DNA of 64,000 nucleotides from Palsa-459 sp035937595 (GTDB taxonomy: Bacteria; Actinomycetota; Acidimicrobiia; Acidimicrobiales; RAAP-2). Where the stretch lies: contig DASZHS010000051.1 in the NCBI GenBank assembly GCA_035937595.1, positions 1 through 64,000 on the forward strand. The letters are read 5' to 3'. A model generated the notes under the pieces. It was not told the DNA's origin and did no database searches. It was given only the letters and a program-made list of their open reading frames with translations. This document shows positions 31,327 to 38,260 of the stretch, one piece after another. Each line of letters begins with the position of its first letter. Position 1 is the stretch's first letter. The translations under genes and the position numbers were made by a program.

Positions 31327-34260
31327 ATGGGCAACGTCGTTGGTCGCAGGTACCGCTACGGTGCCAGCTTCGTCGACCGCCTCTCGGGTGTCCGCTTCGA
31401 GGGCCACCATCCGCTGCTGCGCCCCGATCTGTGGACGCTGTACCTCAACGAGGCCGAGGGGATCTTCCGAGACCACGGCATCGAGGAGATGCCGGGTCGG
31501 CGCGAGCTCGAGGAGGGTGACGGGGTCTCCCTCTTCTTCCTCGGCTTCAACGCCGACGACAAGGTCGTCGCCGGGGTCCGCTGCCACGGCCCCCTCGACG
31601 GCAGCCACCAGACCGCCATCCTCGAGGAGCTGGCGAGCTCGCCCGAGATAGACCAGATCGCCAGCGTCATCGACAGCCGCGTGGCCCACGGCGTCATCGA
31701 GATCAAGGGCGCCTTCTCCAGGGGCCAGAGCGCGACGGGCCACCGCCTGGTCGCGACGATCTCCCGGTCCGTGACGCACGCCATGCAGTGGCTCGGTGCC
31801 GAGCACGCGGTCGCGGCCGTCTCCGACACGCTGCTGACCACGGGCGACGAGACCGGCGCTCGACAGATCGGCACGACGTCGGTGCCCTTCCCCGACGCGC
31901 GCTACCAAACCGTCGCCGTCGAGTGGGTCCGGGCGCGCAGCCATGAGCGGTGCTCACCGCCCCACCAGCTCGACCTGCGGCTCGAGGCCGAGCAGCTCTC
32001 CCGACGCCAGCCGGTGAACGGCCGAGGGCCGGTCGACCCGATCTCTTCGTCGGGCGCGTCGTGGCAGCCCCTGGTGCTCGACGTCCAGACCCGCCAGAGC
32101 CGCGAGGTGCTCCAGGTCCTCCGCGAGGATCCCGCCCTGCAGGTCCTCGACCGCTACGCCGAGCAGCGTGCCGAGCTCGACGAGCTACGTCCGCCGCTCG
32201 CGGCCTCCCTCCGCGACGAGGGCCAGCGGTGGGTCTACTTCCCGTGGCGCCGGGCCATGGTGCGGCTCCTCGCCCCGAGGAGCTTCTCTGCGCTCCGACT
32301 CGACCGGAACCGCAACAAGCTGACGCGCGAGGAGCAGTCCCAGCAGCGCTCGCTGCGCATCGGCATCGTGGGGCTGAGCGCCGGGCACTCCATCGCCCAC
32401 GTCCTCGCGATGGAGGGGCTGGCCGGCGAGCTGCGGCTCGCGGACTTCGACACCATCGAGCTGTCAAACCTCAACCGCCTGCCGGGCACCGTGCTCGACC
32501 TCGGCGTCAACAAGGCGATCGCCGCCGCCCGGCGCATCGCCGAGATCGATCCCTACCTCCGCGTCACCATCGTGCCCGAGGGCATCCGGGAGGACACGCT
32601 CGGATCCTTCCTCGACGGGTTGGACCTCGTGATCGAGGAGTGCGACTCGCTCGACATCAAGCTGCTCGTGCGCGAGGCCGCACGCGACCGCCGCATCCCG
32701 GTCGTCATGCAGACGAGCGATCGGGGCGTCCTCGACGTCGAGCGCTTCGACGTCGAGCCGGAGCGCCCGATCTTCCACGGGTTGCTGCCGGGCGTCCACT
32801 CCTCGGACCTCGCCGGGCTCTCGCTCGAGGCCAAGGCGCCGTACGTGCTGCGGATGATGGGTGCGGCGGACGTCTCGTCGCGGGGCGCCGCGTCGCTCCT
32901 CGAGGTCGGCCGGACGATCACGGCATGGCCGCAGCTCGCGAGCGAGGTCACGCTCGGCGGCGCCACGGCAGCGGCCGTCGTGCGCCGCTTCGGGGCGAAG
33001 GGCCACCTGCCGTCCGGGCGCGTCCGCATCGACCTCGACGACGCCATCGACGAGCTCAGCCCTGTCCCGCCGCCGGCGGTGATGGGCACGGCGTCCAGCG
33101 ACGACGAGGGGTCGCAGGCGCTCCCCGAGGAGGCCGACGAGATCGACCGGATCGTCGACGCCGCGCGGCGCGCGCCCTCCGGCGGCAACATCCAGCCCTG
33201 GCGGTTCGAGGCGGACAACTCCGAGATCCGCTTCTACCTGGTCCCCGAGCGCACGACGGCGATGGACGTGCGGTTCCGGGCGAGCTACGTGGGCATCGGC
33301 GCGGCGCTCTTCAACGCGCGCGTCGCCGCGGCTGCGGAGCGCCGGCTCGGCCCGGTGAAGCTCTTCCCCGAGGGGTACCCGTCGCGGCACGTCGCCACCC
33401 TCCGTCTCGGCGACGCGTCGGACTTCGAGGTCGCCCCCCTCCAGGCCAGGATCAGGACGAGGGCAGCCAACCGCAAGATCGCCGAGCCCGGGACGATCGC
33501 CGCCTCCACCGTGCAGCTCCTCACGCGTGGCGTCGAGCGCGAGGGCGCCCAGCTGCGCCTCCTCACGGCACGTGACCGCATCGACCGCGTCGCCGAGCTG
33601 CTCGCCGAGTCGGATCGGATCCGCTTCCTCACCCCGACGCTGCACCGCGAGATGATGGGCGAGCTGCGCGTCCCGGGTCGCGACACCGTCGACGAGGGCA
33701 TCGACGTGCGCACGCTCGAGCTCGGTCCCGGCGAGCTGGCAGCGCTTGATCTCCTGCGACGTCCCGAGGTGATGGCACACCTCGCCGAGTGGCGCGCCGG
33801 GGAGATGCTCGGCATGCGTTCGCGCGTCGGTGTGGCGATGAGCTCGGCCGTCGCTGCCCTCGTGATCCCCCGTGCCGACCCGATCTCCTACGTGCGCGGC
33901 GGCGCGGCGGTCGAGCGGTTCTGGCTGACCGCGGAGGTCCACGGCCTCGCGATCCACCCGGTGTCGCCCGTGTTCCTGTTCGCCGTTGACGCCGAGGAGC
34001 GCCTTGGCCTCGTCGGGGAGCGCAACGTTGACGCACTCACGGAACTGACCGAGCGGTTCGGTGAGCTCTTCGAGCTCGGCGACGGCGAGCACGTTGCACT
34101 CCTGCTGCGCGTCACGCACGCGACGCCACCAAGCATGCTGAGCGCGAGGCTCCCGCTGTCGCATCTATTGAGTCGGCAGCGCGAGCACACACCGGCAATG
34201 GCCGCGGTCCAACCTTGGCAAAACGGTGCGAGTGCAGGGGCCGGAGAGTTGAGGAATTAG
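31327..34260 (+). CDS. acyltransferase-like / ThiF-E1 / nitroreductase fusion (Rv1355c-MoeY-like)
   Basis: A 977-residue fusion. Residues 1-220 resemble the acyl-CoA N-acyltransferase fold (LFFLGFNADDKVVAGVR strands, then VIEIKGAF). About 340-560 is an E1/ThiF domain with the nucleotide loop IGIVGLSAGHSIA, the DxDxxExSNLNR motif (ADFDTIELSNLNR), a conserved GVNKA Lys and an ECDSLDIKLLVREAA helix. About 605-900 is a nitroreductase with FMN-type AARRAPSGGNIQPWRF. E1 plus nitroreductase is the architecture of mycobacterial Rv1355c ('MoeY'), whose real function is unknown. The acyltransferase-like part looks like an addition. No strong ribosome-binding site marks the start; ATG 31327 is chosen, with GTG 31312 and TTG 31300 possible. 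The c-di-GMP enzyme genes follow on the same strand. Confidence 0.75.
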   Translation: MGNVVGRRYRYGASFVDRLSGVRFEGHHPLLRPDLWTLYLNEAEGIFRDHGIEEMPGRRELEEGDGVSLFFLGFNADDKVVAGVRCHGPLDGSHQTAILEELASSPEIDQIASVIDSRVAHGVIEIKGAFSRGQSATGHRLVATISRSVTHAMQWLGAEHAVAAVSDTLLTTGDETGARQIGTTSVPFPDARYQTVAVEWVRARSHERCSPPHQLDLRLEAEQLSRRQPVNGRGPVDPISSSGASWQPLVLDVQTRQSREVLQVLREDPALQVLDRYAEQRAELDELRPPLAASLRDEGQRWVYFPWRRAMVRLLAPRSFSALRLDRNRNKLTREEQSQQRSLRIGIVGLSAGHSIAHVLAMEGLAGELRLADFDTIELSNLNRLPGTVLDLGVNKAIAAARRIAEIDPYLRVTIVPEGIREDTLGSFLDGLDLVIEECDSLDIKLLVREAARDRRIPVVMQTSDRGVLDVERFDVEPERPIFHGLLPGVHSSDLAGLSLEAKAPYVLRMMGAADVSSRGAASLLEVGRTITAWPQLASEVTLGGATAAAVVRRFGAKGHLPSGRVRIDLDDAIDELSPVPPPAVMGTASSDDEGSQALPEEADEIDRIVDAARRAPSGGNIQPWRFEADNSEIRFYLVPERTTAMDVRFRASYVGIGAALFNARVAAAAERRLGPVKLFPEGYPSRHVATLRLGDASDFEVAPLQARIRTRAANRKIAEPGTIAASTVQLLTRGVEREGAQLRLLTARDRIDRVAELLAESDRIRFLTPTLHREMMGELRVPGRDTVDEGIDVRTLELGPGELAALDLLRRPEVMAHLAEWRAGEMLGMRSRVGVAMSSAVAALVIPRADPISYVRGGAAVERFWLTAEVHGLAIHPVSPVFLFAVDAEERLGLVGERNVDALTELTERFGELFELGDGEHVALLLRVTHATPPSMLSARLPLSHLLSRQREHTPAMAAVQPWQNGASAGAGELRN

Positions 34261-34371
34261 GGGTTCCCACTGGTTGCGTTGTGTGGGAGTATGTGAGCTC
34301 CATAGAGATCGATCAACGCAGTAACCCCCGTCGCACTGGATCCTGACAATGTCGGTGAAGGCAGGTCGCCT

Positions 34372-34446
34372 GTGACAACTACACCTCACATGCCATCGGG
34401 ACTCGCCGGCGAGCAGCTTCGTCTCGTCATCGACACGATCGTTTAG
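34372..34446 (+). pseudogene. interrupted 5' segment of the GGDEF-EAL gene (in-frame TAG)
   Basis: GTG 34372 (after GAAGGCAGG) opens 24 codons in the same frame as the downstream GGDEF-EAL gene and ends at TAG 34444-34446. The frame then resumes at once, with GC-rich third positions and GAF-like sequence. The TAG is one base from CAG, GAG or AAG. This looks like a nonsense mutation, a sequencing error, or read-through. Confidence 0.6.
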
Positions 34447-34545
34447 GCGGTCCCGGGCACCGAGGTCGTCGACGTCGTCGCGCGATCCGGTGTCACCATC
34501 CTCGGCTTCGACGAGGCGTCCTTCGCCGCCCCGGGCACCGAGGTC

Positions 34546-36672
34546 GTGCACGCGCGCATCCGCGACCGTGTGCTCGGCCAGCTCTCGGGCAGTGCACCGA
34601 TCGGTTCGTTCTCCTGCACGGTCGCGGGTGTCGTCTGGGGCGCGCTCGTCGAGCCGATCCAGATCCAGGGCGGCGGCGTGAAGGGCGCGCTGGTCGTCGC
34701 GCGCGAAGGGCGTGCGTGGTCGAGTCGCGAGCGCGCGCTCGCGAAGACCCTCGGCGCCCTGCTGAGCCACGTCGCCACGCTCGCGACACGTGAGAGCTCG
34801 CTCCTCCACCAGCAGCGGCTCGACGAGCTGGTGAGCCAGGTGGCCGAGCGCCTCATGTCCGGCTCGTCGCGCACGCGCCAGGACGTGCTCAGCTGGGTGA
34901 CGCGCGTGCTCGCCGAGTTTCTCGGCGCCGACGTCGCGTTCCTGCGCCGCAACGACCACGGCCGGGGCCTCAGCGTGCTCGAGGCCGAGTGGCCCATCCG
35001 CGAGATCGTCGAGCCCGACCCGCTCGGCGAGGTGCCGTTCGACGCCGACCCCGTCTTCGCCGCGATGCGGGACCTCCGCGAGCCGTACCTACCGGAGCCC
35101 GACCGGACGCCCGACCAGTACCTCGAGCGTGTGGAGGCCGGCTCGGGCGTGAAGATGGTGGGCGGCGCCGCCGTGCCCCTCCTCATGGCCGACCAGACCT
35201 GGGGCATCCTCGGCTTCCTGCACTTCGGGCTCCACGCCTGGAGCCCCGCCGAGATCAACGCGCTCCAGGCGGTCGCCTCGATGCTCGTCCAGCTGCAGGC
35301 GCGCCTCGACGCCGAGGAGCAGACCGAGTACAACGCCTACCACGACGACCTCACCGGCCTCGCCAATCGCCGAGCGCTGCTGCGCGAGCTGAAGGAGCGG
35401 CTGTCGGCGCACCGCACGACGGCGGTCCTCGTGTTCGACCTCGACCGGTTCAAGGTCATGAACGACTTCCTCGGCCACGCGAACGGCGACCGGCTCCTCA
35501 CGACGATCGCGGACCGGATCCGCACGTCCATCCGCGCAAACGACTTCGCCGCCCGCCTCGGCGGCGACGAGTTCGTGATCCTGGTCGACAACGCCGCGAG
35601 CGAGATGGAGGTGCTGGCCAGCGCCTACCGGATCCTCGACGTCGTCGGCGGTCCCATCGAGATCGCCGGCCAGCTCGTGAGCCACACCGCCAGCATCGGC
35701 GTGGTCATCGCCAAGCGCGGCGCGCAGAACGGCATGGACCTGCTCGGACAGGCCGATGTCGCCCTGTACGCCGCGAAGGCCCAGGGCCGCAACCAGGCCG
35801 TGATCTTCGACCAGGTGCTGCGCGAGTCGGTCGACGAGCGGTCGCGCACCGAGCTGGGGCTGCGCGAAGCGATCGAGACCGAGGGGCTCCGGCTGCACTT
35901 CCAGCCCGAGGTCGACCTGCGCACCGGCCAGCTGCTCGCGGTCGAGGCGCTCGTGCGCTGGCAGCACCCGACCCGCGGCCTGCTGCCCGCCGCCGCGTTC
36001 ATCACCGTCGCCGAGGAGACGGGCCTCGTCGTCGACATGGGCCGTTGGGTGTTCGCCGACGCGTGTCGCCAGCTCGCGGCGTGGCGTCGGCAGTTCCCGA
36101 AGCTGCGGCTCGTCGTGCGGGTGAACATGTCGCCCGCCCAGTTCGCCACCGACGAGATCGTCGACTTCGTCGAGACCTGCATGCGCGTCCACGACGTGCC
36201 CGGCGACCGCCTCTGCATCGAAATGACCGAGCACGCGGTCATGGCCGAGCCCGAGAAGACCGCGCGCATCCTCCGGGGCTTCCAGTCCCTGGGCGTCGAG
36301 ATCGCGCTCGATGACTTCGGCACGGGCTACTCGTCGATGACGGAGCTCAAGCGCCTCCCCGTCAACCTGCTGAAGCTCGACACGAGCTTCGTCCAGGGCA
36401 TCTCGTCGGACAAGCGCGACCGCGCCATCGTCGAGGCCATCATCCGCCTCGGCAAGGCGCTCGACCTCGAGGTGGTCGCCGAGGGGATCGAGACGTCGGC
36501 GACCATCGACAAACTGCTGGAGCTCGGCTGCCACCGCGGACAGGGCTACCTTCTCTCCATGCCCATCGCCCCCGAGGAGCTCACCTCCCTCATGGAGGCA
36601 GGCGGCATCAGCCTTCCCGCTCTCCGCGCTGCGCGGACCATGTCCCTGCAGCCGGAGGGCAGGCCCGTGTGA
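34546..36672 (+). CDS. GAF-GGDEF-EAL cyclic-di-GMP enzyme (Rv1354c-like)
   Basis: From GTG 34546, the first start after the TAG, the protein has 708 residues. It holds the C-terminal half of a GAF-like domain (1-85), a second GAF domain (about 95-250), a GGDEF domain (about 262-420) with intact RLGGDEF and an RAND I-site five residues before it, and an EAL domain (about 437-690). The EAL residues are all present: VEALVRW, VNMS, IEMTE, LDDFGTGYSS, LLKLD, VAEGIE and GQGYLLS. It is therefore predicted to be both a diguanylate cyclase and a phosphodiesterase, as reported for Rv1354c. Its stop overlaps the next GGDEF gene. The true start is probably 34372, across the TAG. Confidence 0.85.
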   Translation: MHARIRDRVLGQLSGSAPIGSFSCTVAGVVWGALVEPIQIQGGGVKGALVVAREGRAWSSRERALAKTLGALLSHVATLATRESSLLHQQRLDELVSQVAERLMSGSSRTRQDVLSWVTRVLAEFLGADVAFLRRNDHGRGLSVLEAEWPIREIVEPDPLGEVPFDADPVFAAMRDLREPYLPEPDRTPDQYLERVEAGSGVKMVGGAAVPLLMADQTWGILGFLHFGLHAWSPAEINALQAVASMLVQLQARLDAEEQTEYNAYHDDLTGLANRRALLRELKERLSAHRTTAVLVFDLDRFKVMNDFLGHANGDRLLTTIADRIRTSIRANDFAARLGGDEFVILVDNAASEMEVLASAYRILDVVGGPIEIAGQLVSHTASIGVVIAKRGAQNGMDLLGQADVALYAAKAQGRNQAVIFDQVLRESVDERSRTELGLREAIETEGLRLHFQPEVDLRTGQLLAVEALVRWQHPTRGLLPAAAFITVAEETGLVVDMGRWVFADACRQLAAWRRQFPKLRLVVRVNMSPAQFATDEIVDFVETCMRVHDVPGDRLCIEMTEHAVMAEPEKTARILRGFQSLGVEIALDDFGTGYSSMTELKRLPVNLLKLDTSFVQGISSDKRDRAIVEAIIRLGKALDLEVVAEGIETSATIDKLLELGCHRGQGYLLSMPIAPEELTSLMEAGGISLPALRAARTMSLQPEGRPV

Positions 36673-37490
36673 GGGTGGACGACCTCGACGCGCCCGAAGA
36701 CGACGGCACCCTCGAGCACGTCTACGAGCCCTGGCTGTTCCTCCGGATGCTCGACGAGCTGGCCGGGACCGACCTCGGGATCGGCTTCGTGTACTCGGTG
36801 CTCGACGTCCTGGCCGAGCGCTACGAGCTGACCGACGCCACCATCGTCCTGCACGATGAGGCGCTCGGCACCCAGGCCTTCCGGCTTGGCCGACGCCAGG
36901 TCGACCCCGAGACACTCGAGGAGGTCAGCGCGACGGCCGGGGTCTACGCGGAGCCCGACGTGGTGCCAGAGGTCGTCCGCGACGCGGTGCGCAGCGTCTG
37001 CCAGCTCTCGCTCTCCCTGCACCTGGCGCGCTACAGCGCCGCGCACGACTCGCTGACCAACATCTCGAACCGCCGATCCTTCGACGCCGCCCTCCAGACG
37101 GCCGCGGTGCAGAGCTCGCGGTACGGGTGGGCGTTCACCCTCGTGATCGCCGACCTCAACGAGCTGAAGTCCATCAACGACCAGTCCGGTCACGCGGCCG
37201 GCGACGACGTGCTGCGGCTCTTCGGGTTCGCCCTTCGCCGCTCCGTCCGCGCCGGCGACACCGCCGCGCGGATCGGCGGCGACGAGTTCGCCGTCATCCT
37301 GGCCAACGCCGACGGCTCGGAGGTCGAGAGCTTCCTCGAGCGTCTCCGGGCCACGCTCGTCCCCTCGGGTATCGTGATCTCGTTCGCGGTGGGGACCGCG
37401 ACGGCACCACGCGAGTCCACGGACCCAGCCGAGCTGTACCGCATTGCAGACGCGCGTCTCTACGAGAAGAAGGGCATGATCAAGCGATGA
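36669..37490 (+). CDS. diguanylate cyclase (GGDEF)
   Basis: A 273-residue protein. The N-terminal half (1-115) resembles a helical/GAF-like sensory region without a clear name. The GGDEF domain (about 120-272) has DSLTNISNRRSF, the metal-site region VIADLNELKSIND and an intact active site ARIGGDEFAVIL, plus an RAGD I-site five residues upstream of GGDEF for product inhibition. The GTG start overlaps the preceding stop by 4 bases, and its own stop overlaps the next gene, so a three-gene translational cascade is likely. It ends at KKGMIKR right after the domain. Confidence 0.88.
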   Translation: MRVDDLDAPEDDGTLEHVYEPWLFLRMLDELAGTDLGIGFVYSVLDVLAERYELTDATIVLHDEALGTQAFRLGRRQVDPETLEEVSATAGVYAEPDVVPEVVRDAVRSVCQLSLSLHLARYSAAHDSLTNISNRRSFDAALQTAAVQSSRYGWAFTLVIADLNELKSINDQSGHAAGDDVLRLFGFALRRSVRAGDTAARIGGDEFAVILANADGSEVESFLERLRATLVPSGIVISFAVGTATAPRESTDPAELYRIADARLYEKKGMIKR

Positions 37491-38086
37491 TGACCCCGAG
37501 CGAAGAGGACTTCGAGCTCGAGCTGCGGTCGCTCCCCGGCGTGCTCAGCGTCGGCGTCGACCACCTCGACAACGGCGAGGTCGACGCCGTCACGCTCTTC
37601 GTCCGCGGCCAGGACCCTGAGTCCGTGCGCCACGTCGCCCTCCAGGTCGCGAGCCTCTACTACCCCACGGCGGCGGTCACCGTCGAGGACGCCACCCGGG
37701 CCCCGTCGTCGCGACGCGCCGCCGAAGGACGCGTCGCGCTCGTACGGACCGACTTCAACGTCCACGAGGGCGTGAGCGAGGTCGAGCTCAGCTTCGCGGG
37801 GCGCGTCGGCATCGGGCGCTCCGGGAGCGGCGCCCTCATCGGCGGCGCCGAAGCGACCCTCTCCGCCCTGCGCGAGGTCGGCTACGAAGTCCCGTTCTTC
37901 CTCGTGGCCGTGAACAGCATCGCGACGGTGCGGGGCTGGCCGGTGATCGTGACGCTGCGCTCGCTCTCCGACGAGGTTGACCGGATCGGCATCGCGCAGT
38001 CCAACGGCGACCTCGAGTCCGCCGCGCGGGCGACGCTCGATGCGCTCAACCGCTACCTGTCGGCGCTCGAGCTCAACGGGGTCTGA
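37487..38086 (+). CDS. conserved-looking protein of unknown function coupled to the GGDEF genes
   Basis: No family recognised. It has 199 residues, is acidic, and shows no signal peptide or membrane segment. It appears to have two parts. An alpha/beta N-terminal half (about 1-65) begins FELELRSLPGVLSVGVDH and ends YYPTAAVTVED, reminiscent of small ligand-binding or ACT-like folds. The C-terminal half has GRVGIGRSGSGALIGGAEAT, whose Gly pattern loosely recalls regulatory domains such as that of LeuA. Neither comparison is firm. The ATG overlaps the GGDEF stop (ATGA), so it is made together with the cyclase and may act as its partner or effector. Confidence 0.7.
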   Translation: MMTPSEEDFELELRSLPGVLSVGVDHLDNGEVDAVTLFVRGQDPESVRHVALQVASLYYPTAAVTVEDATRAPSSRRAAEGRVALVRTDFNVHEGVSEVELSFAGRVGIGRSGSGALIGGAEATLSALREVGYEVPFFLVAVNSIATVRGWPVIVTLRSLSDEVDRIGIAQSNGDLESAARATLDALNRYLSALELNGV

Positions 38087-38260
38087 CCGCTCGCACCGAC
38101 GGTCGAGCCAAGCGACGCCACCCGTTCGTGGGGCGCTGCAGGGACACGCTCGGTGACAGCACGCGGGACTCGATTCGGCAGCCGTCGCTCGCGCAGATCA
38201 AGCGCGGTTCGCCGATGGACTCAGTGACGGGGGATCGTTGCAGCACCGCGCGGACCATCC

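Noticed and set aside
34261..34371. c-di-GMP riboswitch before the GGDEF-EAL gene
   Set aside because: The region is short and lacks the conserved GEMM motifs and pairing that I would expect.
32464..36915. Long minus-strand open frames opposite the fusion and GGDEF-EAL genes (32464-34164, 35089-36915)
   Set aside because: They lack motifs and are antisense to well-conserved E1, nitroreductase, GGDEF and EAL domains.
37487..38086. Assigning the coupled unknown protein to the LeuA regulatory-domain or ACT family
   Set aside because: Only a loose glycine pattern agrees. There is no set of conserved residues that I can defend.
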